A DNA stretch of 5,740 bases, taken from NCBI GenBank assembly GCA_045544655.1, contig JAZPZL010000153.1, positions 1 through 5,740 of the forward strand. The letters are read 5' to 3'. The notes beneath the pieces were generated by a model. It was not told where the DNA came from and made no database searches. It saw nothing but the letters and a program-made list of their open reading frames with translations. This document shows positions 1 through 5,740 of this stretch, one piece after another. The stretch comes from RGIG5579 sp045544655 (GTDB lineage Bacteria > Bacillota > Clostridia > Oscillospirales > SIG627). Position numbers and translations under genes: made by a program. How positions within the stretch are numbered: position 1 is the stretch's first letter; every line of letters starts with the position of its first letter.

Positions 1-545
1 ACCGCATTGAAAAATACGTTGACCAGCACCGAGATAAGATTGGAAAGTACGGGCAATCGCACCTGCTCTGTGGAACGAAGTACGGTGCAAAAGCCAAGAT
101 TGATCGCGATTCCTACGTAGGAAAAGGCTGCAATGCGCAAATATTTAGCGCCTTGTGCAATGATCAGCTCCGAATTGGTATAAAATCCGAGTACGACCTG
201 GGGAAAAATCGAGATCAAAACGGCAGCCAATAAAGAAACCGCAGAGCAACAAACCATTACGAGTCCGTAGGTGCGCCGAATCCCTTCCGGGTCTTTTTTG
301 CCCCAGTATTGAGCCACGAAAATGGTTCCCCCTGAGGTGATTCCGAAAAGAAAAACGTTGACCAGCTGAGCAATCTGTGCAGATACGCCCACCGCGCCGA
401 CGGCAATATCTCCCAGCCTGCCGATCATCAGATTGTCTATTATGGCAAGGGAACTGGAAAGAAGATTTTGTAAAGCAATGGGAAGGGCGAGAGCAAGGAC
501 CAAATGCCAGAATTCCGTGTCTCTCAGCATTTTTTTGATAAACAT
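1..545 (-). CDS. MATE-family multidrug/toxin efflux transporter, N-terminal part
   Basis: This inner-membrane secondary transporter is predicted to export organic cations or drugs in exchange for Na+ or H+. I translated it by hand from the ATG at 545; it stays open for 181 codons and runs off the left edge, so the C-terminal half or more is missing (family members are about 440-460 residues). The N-terminus is basic (MFIKKMLRD). Hydrophobic segments lie near residues 13-38, 47-72, 93-116, 130-153 and 164-181. Typical MATE features are the first-helix stretch with Pro22 and Gln26, the acidic Asp37 in IIDNLMIG (an aspartate in this helix is important in characterised NorM-type pumps), and an AQYWGKKD loop near residues 78-85. 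A GAGG ribosome site at 550-553 sits 4 nt before the start, rather close. It follows atpC by 46 bp on the same strand, so it may be partly co-transcribed, but a hairpin intervenes. Substrate and coupling ion cannot be told. Confidence 0.9.
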   Translation of the reverse strand, partial: MFIKKMLRDTEFWHLVLALALPIALQNLLSSSLAIIDNLMIGRLGDIAVGAVGVSAQIAQLVNVFLFGITSGGTIFVAQYWGKKDPEGIRRTYGLVMVCCSAVSLLAAVLISIFPQVVLGFYTNSELIIAQGAKYLRIAAFSYVGIAINLGFCTVLRSTEQVRLPVLSNLISVLVNVFFNA

Positions 546-561
546 ATAGCCTCGAAAGAGA

Positions 562-593
562 GCGGAGCAGATCAACTGCTCCGCCGTTTTTTT
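562..593 (+). terminator. Hairpin with T-run, probable intrinsic terminator reading rightward (possibly bidirectional)
   Basis: Positions 562-570 and 576-584 form a perfect 9-bp GC-rich inverted repeat (arm GCGGAGCAG) around a 5-nt loop. Two bases later comes a run of seven T at 587-593, on the plus strand. Read rightward this is a textbook intrinsic terminator. Read leftward, the direction of all genes here, the stem is preceded by seven A and followed only by a broken T-rich stretch (TCTCTTT). It starts directly after the atpC stop codon, so it probably also marks the end of the ATP synthase operon, perhaps leaking into the MATE gene. The hairpin is directly visible; termination in either direction is inferred. 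Confidence 0.7.
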
Positions 594-852
594 ATAAAAA
601 TCGAAATGAACCTGAAATAAAGGTGGTACCGTCTTGGGAAACGCAAAGGATGCCGCCGTCGGAAAAGGCGTCGCGTTTGGTATTTTCATCCGTCCACAGA
701 TCGCATTTTCCTTTGATCACGGAGGTGACGAAGGGAATATGACCTGCCAAAACGGCAAGCTCACCTTCGGTCCCGCGAACGGTGAATTGTACCACGTCTC
801 CCTCAAATTTATTTCCGTCGGGGGAGGACACAGTCAGGCGGAAAGGGGTCAT
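592..852 (-). CDS. atpC: F1Fo ATP synthase epsilon subunit, short form without the C-terminal helical domain
   Basis: Epsilon sits on the central stalk, binding gamma and the c-ring. The 86 residues match only the N-terminal beta-sandwich: start MTPFRLTVSSPDG, the EGELAVLAGHIPFVTSV region near 29-46 (equivalent to the usual G-x-x-G-x-L-x-x-H-x-P-x-x-x), and a GGILCVSQDG strand near 66-75. The protein then ends at FRFL. Usual bacterial epsilon is about 130-140 residues, with two C-terminal helices that can extend into alpha3beta3 and block ATP hydrolysis. Those helices are absent. The TAA stop (592-594) is followed at once by an A-run and a hairpin and then the next gene, so there is no room for a frameshifted remnant. 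The ATG overlaps the atpD stop by 4 nt (849-852), and AAGGTGG at 857-863 is a good ribosome site. Assignment is firm; loss of epsilon inhibition is inferred. Confidence 0.95.
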   Translation of the reverse strand: MTPFRLTVSSPDGNKFEGDVVQFTVRGTEGELAVLAGHIPFVTSVIKGKCDLWTDENTKRDAFSDGGILCVSQDGTTFISGSFRFL

Positions 853-2252
853 TGCGCCACCTTCTTTGCCTTTTCAACCGCCTCGTCAATGGTCCCCACG
901 AAGAGGAACGCGGATTCAGGCAGATCGTCGTGTTTTCCCTCAATGATCTCCTTAAAGCCTCTTACGGTTTCCGCAGTGGAAACGTAGGTTCCGGGAATGC
1001 CGGTGAATTTTTCCGATACGTCAAAGGGCTGAGAAAGGAAGCGCTGTACCTTTCTGGCGCGTCCTACCAAAAGCTTGTCCTCGTCGGAAAGCTCATCCAT
1101 ACCCATAATGGCGATGATATCCATCAGCTCGTTATAGCGTTGCAGAATTCTTTGCACTTCTTTGGCTACGGCGTAATGCTCTTCGCCAACCACATCGGGG
1201 GAGAGGATACGGCTGGAGGATTCCAAGGGATCCACTGCGGGATAAATACCCTGGGAAGCGATGCTTCTGGAAAGCACCGTAGTAGCATCCAGATGCGCAA
1301 AGGTGGTTGCGGGTGCAGGGTCGGTCAAGTCGTCCGCAGGCACGTATACCGCCTGGATCGAGGTGATGGAGCCCTTCTTGGTAGAAGTGATCCGTTCTTG
1401 CAAAGCACCCATTTCCGTGGCAAGCGTGGGCTGATAGCCCACCGCTGAGGGCATTCTGCCCAGGAGCGCGGATACCTCACTGCCCGCCTGAGTGAAACGG
1501 AAAATATTATCAATAAAGAGAAGCACGTCCTGTCCCTGACTGTCACGGAAATATTCCGCCATGGTCAAACCGGAAAGGGCAACGCGCATTCTCGCTCCGG
1601 GAGGCTCGTTCATCTGTCCGTAAACCAAAGCGGTATTGTTGATAACGCCGCTTTGCTTCATTTCATTGTACAGATCGTTTCCTTCTCTGGTTCGTTCACC
1701 GACACCGGAGAATACGGAAATACCGCCGTGTTCCTTGGCGATGTTGTTGATCAATTCCATGATCAGTACGGTCTTACCAACGCCCGCACCGCCGAACAGA
1801 CCGATCTTGCCGCCCTTGGAATAGGGGCAGATCAGGTCAATGACCTTGATACCTGTTTCAAAGATCTCAGTACCCGTGGTCAGATCCTCGAATTTGGGTG
1901 CAGGTCTGTGAATACTCCATTTTTCTTCGGTTTCGGGAGTGGGAACGTTATCTACCGCATCACCGAGTACGTTGAAGATGCGTCCTAAGGTTTCTTTACC
2001 TACCGGCACGCGAATGGGGGAGCCGGTGTTGATCGCCTCTGCGCCTCTTTGGAGACCGTCGGTAGATGCCATTGCGATACAACGGGCAACGTTGTCACCG
2101 ATGTGCTGGGCAACCTCGACCGTTAAAACGCGGCCTTCCATTTGAATGGTCAGAGCATTCAAGATCTCGGGAAGAGCGCCTTCCTGAAATTTTACGTCTA
2201 CAACAGGTCCCATGACCTGTATTACTTTTCCGCTTGTATTGTTGTTCGTCAC
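849..2252 (-). CDS. atpD: F1Fo ATP synthase beta subunit (catalytic)
   Basis: Beta is the catalytic subunit, three copies alternating with alpha in the cytoplasmic F1 head, making ATP from ADP and phosphate. At 467 residues it is the normal length. The beta-barrel domain comes first (about 1-80), followed by the P-loop GGAGVGKT at 154-161, the catalytic glutamate E186 in GERTREG, Walker B DVLLFIDN at 242-249, the adenine-site tyrosine Y337, the family signature PAVDPLESSS at 338-347, and the acidic catch loop DELSDED at 386-392. All key residues are intact. The start codon is GTG (2250-2252), the only non-ATG start among the six start codons of this operon visible here. It is supported by a perfect Shine-Dalgarno 6 nt upstream and a 4-nt overlap with the atpG stop (GTGA). 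The downstream end overlaps atpC by 4 nt. Confidence 0.99.
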   Translation of the reverse strand: MTNNNTSGKVIQVMGPVVDVKFQEGALPEILNALTIQMEGRVLTVEVAQHIGDNVARCIAMASTDGLQRGAEAINTGSPIRVPVGKETLGRIFNVLGDAVDNVPTPETEEKWSIHRPAPKFEDLTTGTEIFETGIKVIDLICPYSKGGKIGLFGGAGVGKTVLIMELINNIAKEHGGISVFSGVGERTREGNDLYNEMKQSGVINNTALVYGQMNEPPGARMRVALSGLTMAEYFRDSQGQDVLLFIDNIFRFTQAGSEVSALLGRMPSAVGYQPTLATEMGALQERITSTKKGSITSIQAVYVPADDLTDPAPATTFAHLDATTVLSRSIASQGIYPAVDPLESSSRILSPDVVGEEHYAVAKEVQRILQRYNELMDIIAIMGMDELSDEDKLLVGRARKVQRFLSQPFDVSEKFTGIPGTYVSTAETVRGFKEIIEGKHDDLPESAFLFVGTIDEAVEKAKKVAQ

Positions 2253-3061
2253 TTCAAGTCACCTCCGCTTCCGGCAACGATTTCTGTGATTTCTTGGGTA
2301 ATTGCGCCTTGTCTTGCGCGGTTGTATTCCAGACTGAGCTTATCGATCATTGCGGTAGCATTCTTCTCCGCAGAATCCATTGCGTTTCTTCTTGCTGCTA
2401 CCTCACTGGCAAAGCTTTCTCTTACGAGAGAGCAAATGACTCCGCCTACGTATTCCTTTACTGCGTTCTGCAAAACCGTTATACAATCCGGTTCGAATAC
2501 CACCGATGCGTCGGAATTGTCTTCATTTGCTTGTAAGGGGAGAAGCCACTTGACCTTTACCTCTGCCTGCATCACGGAAACATATTCGCTGTATACGACA
2601 CCCAGACGGTCGTAGCTTCCTTCGTAAAACTCTCTGCAAAGCGTTTCGGCAAGGCTGTAAGCCTGCTCAAAGGAATAATGCTCCGAGGAGATCGGTTCTG
2701 CACCGAAACGGTCGCAGGCTCTTTTGCCGATGGGGATTATCTCTGCATCGGGAAATTCTCTGCAAAAGCGAAAAACGTTGGCGTTGTATCCACCTGCAAG
2801 TCCACGGTCACCCGCAATGACGATCAGTCGCGTTTTTCCGCCTTCCCGCTTTGCCATATAAGGACTGTTTTTCACGTCCGTATCCCGGCATAAAAGGGAG
2901 ACGGTCTTTTCAATGGCACGGGCGTACTGACGCGCATTTTGCATTCCCGCATTGGCTTTGCGGATCTTGGATCCGGCAACCAAGCCCATCGCATTGGTCA
3001 ATTGCAGAGTGGAATTGACGCTTTTGATCCGCTGGCGCAGGATTTTCGTATTTCCTGCCAT
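2249..3061 (-). CDS. atpG: F1Fo ATP synthase gamma subunit (rotor shaft)
   Basis: Gamma is the asymmetric shaft that turns inside alpha3beta3 and drives the binding changes. The 270 residues show both coiled-coil ends of the family: N-terminal TKILRQRIKSVNSTLQLTNAM followed by VAGSKIRKA (about 5-36), and C-terminal ASEVAARRNAM (218-228) with YNRARQGAITQEITEIV (246-262). The central Rossmann-like domain has DRGLAGGYN at 85-93, where many homologues have Cys instead of the Ala. Length is some 15-20 residues below the usual 285-290; the shortfall lies between DRGLAGGYN and the FEPD at 189-192, that is in the globular domain, not the shaft. The ATG lies 4 nt after the atpA stop, with AAGG at 3071-3074 as a modest ribosome site 9 nt upstream. 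The stop overlaps the atpD start by 4 nt. Confidence 0.98.
   Translation of the reverse strand: MAGNTKILRQRIKSVNSTLQLTNAMGLVAGSKIRKANAGMQNARQYARAIEKTVSLLCRDTDVKNSPYMAKREGGKTRLIVIAGDRGLAGGYNANVFRFCREFPDAEIIPIGKRACDRFGAEPISSEHYSFEQAYSLAETLCREFYEGSYDRLGVVYSEYVSVMQAEVKVKWLLPLQANEDNSDASVVFEPDCITVLQNAVKEYVGGVICSLVRESFASEVAARRNAMDSAEKNATAMIDKLSLEYNRARQGAITQEITEIVAGSGGDLK
2259..2266 (-). promoter_or_regulatory. Consensus Shine-Dalgarno of atpD, embedded in the end of atpG
   Basis: On the minus strand these bases read GGAGGTGA, fully complementary to the anti-Shine-Dalgarno end of 16S rRNA, 6 nt before the GTG start of atpD. The same bases encode the Gly-Gly-Asp near the gamma C-terminus. This decides the GTG start, and fits a need for about three times more beta than gamma from one mRNA. 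Confidence 0.9.
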
Positions 3062-3065
3062 AGGA

Positions 3066-4556
3066 TCAAACCTTCATTTCCCCAAGAATGGCTTTCAGAT
3101 CCTCAATCTCGGCATCCTCAAAGAGACCGCTTTCAATTCTTTCCAGCCAATCCTTGTGTCTGTTTTCCAAAAGGGAGTAGAGATTCTTCTCGTATTCCTT
3201 TACGTCTTTTACTTCCACCTTATCAAGATAGCCCTTGGTCACCGCATAAACGATGGCAACCTGGCAGCCTACGCGCAGAGGCGTATTCCGATCCTGCTTG
3301 AGGACCTCAACGATTCTTTCGCCTAGGGCAAGACGGGCCTTCGTGTCCGCGTCAAGATCACTTCCGAATTGGGCAAACGCCTGCAATTCACGGTACTGGG
3401 AATACAGAAGCTTCAATTCGCCGGAAACCTTTTTCATACCCTTCAACTGAGCGGAACCGCCCACTCGGCTGACGGAAATACCGGGGTTGATGGCGGGCAT
3501 AATACCGGAGTGGAACAATTCCGTTTCCAAAAAGATCTGCCCGTCCGTAATGGAGATTACGTTGGTGGGGATATAAGCGGAAACGTCGCCTGCCTGAGTT
3601 TCGATCAAGGGCAGGGCGGTGATCGAACCGCCGCCGTAGGCTTCATCCACACAAGCGGCTCGTTCAAGGAGTCGGGAGTGGAGATAGAAAACGTCACCGG
3701 GATATGCTTCTCTGCCCGGAGGTCTGCGGATCAAAAGGGAAAGAGCACGGTAAGCAACTGCGTGCTTGCTCAGATCGTCGTATACGATAAGAACGTCCTT
3801 GCCCTGCTCACGGAAATACTCTGCCATCGCGCATCCGCTGTAAGGCGCGATGTACTGCAGGGGAGCGCTTTCCGAAGCAGAAGCGGCAACGATAATGGTA
3901 TAATCCATTGCGCCGTTTTTGGCAAGCTGAGAGGCAATTTGTGCCACGGTCGTGCTTTTCTGTCCGATGGCAACGTAAATGCAAAGCACACCCGTTCCTT
4001 TTTGGTTGATGATGGTATCAACGGCAATTTCCGATTTACCCGTCTGTCTGTCACCGATGATCAGCTCTCGCTGACCTCTTCCGATGGGGATCATACTGTC
4101 AATGGCTTTGATACCGGTCTGCAAGGGAACGCAAACGCTTTTCCGTTCGATGATACCGGGTGCCTCCGATTCAATGGGGCGGGTCTCAGTGCATTCTGCC
4201 GCACCCTTACCGTCAATGGGCTCACCGAGAGCGTTCACGATTCTGCCCAAAAGATTCTCACCTACGGGAACGTTCAATACCTTTCCCGTTCTGCGAACCT
4301 GGGTACCCTCGCGAATATCGTTGTTATTGGAGAGAATGGCAACGGAGACCGTTTCCTCCTCCAGATTTTGTGCAACGCCAAAGGAGCCTCCCTCAAATTC
4401 CAGAAGCTCGTTTGCCATACAGTTTCGAATACCGAAAACCCGTGCAATTCCGTCACCTACCAAGATGACCTTGCCCGTTTCCGTCATTTGCGTTTTTTCT
4501 TCGTAATGCTGAATCTGCGCTTTGATAATGCTGCTGATTTCTTCGGTGCGATTCAT
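3066..4556 (-). CDS. atpA: F1Fo ATP synthase alpha subunit (regulatory nucleotide site)
   Basis: Alpha alternates with beta in F1; its own nucleotide site is non-catalytic, but it lends an arginine to the catalytic site. The protein is 496 residues, near the usual 500-513. The N-terminal helix (about 1-20) is the part that normally contacts delta. The P-loop GDRQTGKS lies at 168-175, Walker B DVLIVYDD at 254-261, the signature PAINPGISVS at 354-363, and the arginine finger R364 directly after it in SRVGG. A helical C-terminal domain follows (about 370-496). All key residues are intact. The ATG overlaps the atpH stop by 4 nt (ATGA, 4553-4556), and GGGAGTG at 4565-4571 gives a good ribosome site 8 nt upstream. 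A long open frame on the opposite strand here is a coding shadow. Confidence 0.99.
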   Translation of the reverse strand: MNRTEEISSIIKAQIQHYEEKTQMTETGKVILVGDGIARVFGIRNCMANELLEFEGGSFGVAQNLEEETVSVAILSNNNDIREGTQVRRTGKVLNVPVGENLLGRIVNALGEPIDGKGAAECTETRPIESEAPGIIERKSVCVPLQTGIKAIDSMIPIGRGQRELIIGDRQTGKSEIAVDTIINQKGTGVLCIYVAIGQKSTTVAQIASQLAKNGAMDYTIIVAASASESAPLQYIAPYSGCAMAEYFREQGKDVLIVYDDLSKHAVAYRALSLLIRRPPGREAYPGDVFYLHSRLLERAACVDEAYGGGSITALPLIETQAGDVSAYIPTNVISITDGQIFLETELFHSGIMPAINPGISVSRVGGSAQLKGMKKVSGELKLLYSQYRELQAFAQFGSDLDADTKARLALGERIVEVLKQDRNTPLRVGCQVAIVYAVTKGYLDKVEVKDVKEYEKNLYSLLENRHKDWLERIESGLFEDAEIEDLKAILGEMKV

Positions 4557-5080
4557 CCTTTGATCACTCCCTTCAAGGCGCCGATCTTAGCGGATAAGCT
4601 TCCGTCCAGAACGGCATCTTCGATCTGCACGCGGATCCCTCCGATGAGAGAAGGATCCTCGCGATATGTGATTTCGGGAATTTTACCCGTAATTTTGCCA
4701 ATCTTTTCTTCCAGCTTGGTCTTCTGCTCCTCAGTCAAAGGAGAAGCGAAGCGTACCTCCACGGGAACGTGCTTCTTCCACTCTTTTTCCAAAAGGAAAA
4801 AATCGGAAACGGAGCTTTGAAGTCCGAGGATCTGCCCCTTCTCGCAAAGAAGCTTGAGAAAATACAGGACTTCCTTTACCTCAAGATGCCCCCAGGCTTT
4901 GTCAATGAGAGAAAGCCTCTCTTCAAGAGAAAGTGCAGGGGAATGGATGAGATCGAGCCAATCGGGATGGCGGGAAACAATGCCAAGCACTTCAGCCAGA
5001 CATTTTCCGTAGTCATCGATCCGATCCTGCTCTTTTGCTAAGCTGAAAAGGGAAAGGGCGTAATCACTGCTGATCTTCAT
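4553..5080 (-). CDS. atpH: F1Fo ATP synthase delta subunit (OSCP, peripheral stalk cap)
   Basis: Delta sits on top of F1 and joins the alpha N-termini to the b subunits, holding the stator still. The 175 residues are the normal family length. The N-terminal helical domain (about 1-105) contains the usual MKISSDYALSLFSLAKEQ opening. The most diagnostic part is the C-terminal OSCP signature at 142-165, starting DPSLIGGIRVQIEDAVLDGS. The start overlaps the end of atpF by 17 nt. It is supported by AGGGGA at 5086-5091, 5 nt before the ATG and inside atpF, so translation is probably coupled. Presence of a true delta also argues for a standard F-ATPase rather than the delta-less N-ATPase type. Confidence 0.97.
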   Translation of the reverse strand: MKISSDYALSLFSLAKEQDRIDDYGKCLAEVLGIVSRHPDWLDLIHSPALSLEERLSLIDKAWGHLEVKEVLYFLKLLCEKGQILGLQSSVSDFFLLEKEWKKHVPVEVRFASPLTEEQKTKLEEKIGKITGKIPEITYREDPSLIGGIRVQIEDAVLDGSLSAKIGALKGVIKG

Positions 5081-5579
5081 TGTTTTCCCCTATTCCGTTG
5101 ATAAAATCATCAATGAGAGATTGATGGTCTTCCGCGGAGATCTCCCGTTTGAGGATCTTCTCGGAAAGAAGGGTAGAGACCTCTACAATCTCGTCTTTGA
5201 TGGTGCTTTCGGCTTTTTTCAATTCCAGAGCTGCATTTTCCTCAGCTCTTTGTAAAATGCGATCCGCCTCGGATTTTGCTTCGGTGAGAATATCCTTCTC
5301 CCGATCCTTTGCGGTCTGAACGGCGGAATGAATGATCTCATCCGCTTCTTCTTTTGCGCCGGAAAGCTTTTCTTCATACTCCTTTTTGTGTAAAAGAGCA
5401 GTCTGCTCCGCTTCTTTGGCGCGTTTATAGCTTCCGTCGATCTTTTCCTTGCGGGAATCCAGCATTTTTTTCACCGGTCCATACAAAAACTTCTTAACGA
5501 TCCAGAAAAGAAGCAGAAGATTTGCCAGAGAAATAAGGATATTCCAAAGATTGACGGAGATTACGTCAAGATTTTGCAT
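5064..5579 (-). CDS. atpF: F1Fo ATP synthase b subunit (peripheral stalk)
   Basis: Subunit b anchors the stator in the membrane and reaches up to delta on F1. The 171 residues are of usual length. A single membrane helix lies at about 9-29 (LWNILISLANLLLLFWIVKK), then F31 and P35 in FLYGPVKKML, where the family makes its turn out of the membrane, and R43 in the conserved DSRKEKI stretch. From about 45 to 145 the protein is charged and rich in Ala, Glu and Lys, as expected for the long dimer coiled coil. The C-terminus (about 146-171) would contact delta. Only one b gene is present between atpE and atpH, so a b homodimer is expected. GGGAA at 5586-5590 serves as ribosome site, 6 nt from the ATG. 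The end overlaps atpH by 17 nt. Confidence 0.97.
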   Translation of the reverse strand: MQNLDVISVNLWNILISLANLLLLFWIVKKFLYGPVKKMLDSRKEKIDGSYKRAKEAEQTALLHKKEYEEKLSGAKEEADEIIHSAVQTAKDREKDILTEAKSEADRILQRAEENAALELKKAESTIKDEIVEVSTLLSEKILKREISAEDHQSLIDDFINGIGENNEDQQ

Positions 5580-5597
5580 ATTAAATTCCCGGTTTGA

Positions 5598-5740
5598 TTA
5601 CAGAGATTTTACGGCGTCTACCAAAAGATTGACCAGAATACGGGGGGCTACGAAGATCAAAAGAATGGAAATAACCAGAGCGTAGATACCCGTGGTCTCT
5701 GCGATGGCACAACCCATGATCATGGTAGAAGTGACAGAGC
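5598..5740 (-). CDS. atpE: F1Fo ATP synthase c subunit (rotor ring), C-terminal part
   Basis: Subunit c forms the membrane ring that binds and carries the coupling ion. Only the last 46 residues are in the window; the start lies beyond 5740. I read the frame by hand: it opens SVTSTMIMGCAIAETTGIYA, continues as a hydrophobic second helix (ALVISILLIFVAP), and ends in an amphipathic tail RILVNLLVDAVKSL before TAA (5598-5600). The ion-carrying carboxylate is the Glu at codon 5697-5699. It is followed by Thr-Thr-Gly-Ile-Tyr, the arrangement of Na+-binding c subunits (Glu65, Ser/Thr66, Thr67, Tyr70 in Ilyobacter/Propionigenium numbering), unlike typical H+ rings where E-A-x-P or a similar pattern follows. 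The helix-1 Gln ligand cannot be seen. An 18-nt spacer separates it from atpF. Subunit identity is firm; ion preference is inferred. Confidence 0.95.
   Translation of the reverse strand, partial: SVTSTMIMGCAIAETTGIYALVISILLIFVAPRILVNLLVDAVKSL

Noticed and set aside
546..592. The possibility that atpC is a frameshifted full-length gene whose second half follows the stop
   Set aside because: The 46 bases between the stop and the next start are an A-run, a hairpin and a ribosome site, far too short for the missing domain of about 45-50 residues.
852..1448. A 198-codon plus-strand open frame opposite atpD, and similar shorter ones at 2142-2615 and 634-987
   Set aside because: All lie within well-supported minus-strand subunit genes and show no family features or consistent ribosome sites of their own.
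3369..4820. A 483-codon open frame on the plus strand opposite atpA and the end of atpH
   Set aside because: The minus-strand frames encode highly conserved alpha and delta proteins with all motifs intact. The plus-strand translation shows no recognisable domain and is low in hydrophobic order, and long antisense frames are common opposite conserved, codon-biased genes.
849..5740. An N-ATPase type operon (the second, Na+-translocating F-type family)
   Set aside because: That family begins with beta and epsilon genes, lacks delta, and has extra small membrane subunits. Here the order is c-b-delta-alpha-gamma-beta-epsilon with a clear delta gene, which is the standard F-ATPase layout.
1..5740. 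CRISPR arrays, tRNA/rRNA genes, insertion sequences, attachment sites or riboswitches
   Set aside because: I saw no direct-repeat array, terminal inverted repeats, transposase-like frame or RNA-gene pattern; non-coding space totals fewer than 80 bases.

Overview
The window is almost entirely one minus-strand operon for the F-type ATP synthase. In transcription order (high to low coordinates) it runs atpE (c, C-terminal part only) - atpF (b) - atpH (delta) - atpA (alpha) - atpG (gamma) - atpD (beta) - atpC (epsilon). This is the canonical bacterial order, and atpB (a) would lie just beyond position 5740. After a 46-bp gap with a strong hairpin comes the N-terminal third or more of a MATE-family multidrug/toxin exporter on the same strand, cut by the left edge. 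Every stretch over 300 bases is coding.

The genes are packed tightly. There are 4-nt start/stop overlaps at atpH/atpA, atpG/atpD and atpD/atpC, a 17-nt overlap at atpF/atpH, and spacers of only 4 nt (atpA/atpG) and 18 nt (atpE/atpF). This implies one polycistronic mRNA with translational coupling. Together the products form the F1 head (alpha, beta, gamma, delta, epsilon) and part of the membrane Fo sector (b and c), which couple transmembrane ion flow to ATP synthesis or run in reverse as an ion pump.

The base composition is moderate. The subunit sequences (the beta P-loop neighbourhood and the c-subunit second helix) look most like anaerobic Bacillota/Clostridia. That is recognition from memory, not a search, so the taxon is tentative.

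This is a conserved housekeeping locus, and I do not see a new kind of system in it. Two points have physiological weight. (1) Epsilon is only 86 residues and lacks the whole C-terminal helical domain that acts as a regulatory brake in many bacteria. (2) The visible ion-binding helix of subunit c reads E-T-T-G-I-Y, which fits a sodium-binding rather than a proton-binding rotor. The other key ligand (Gln in helix 1) is outside the window. A smaller oddity is that the hairpin after atpC has its T-run on the strand opposite to all the genes.
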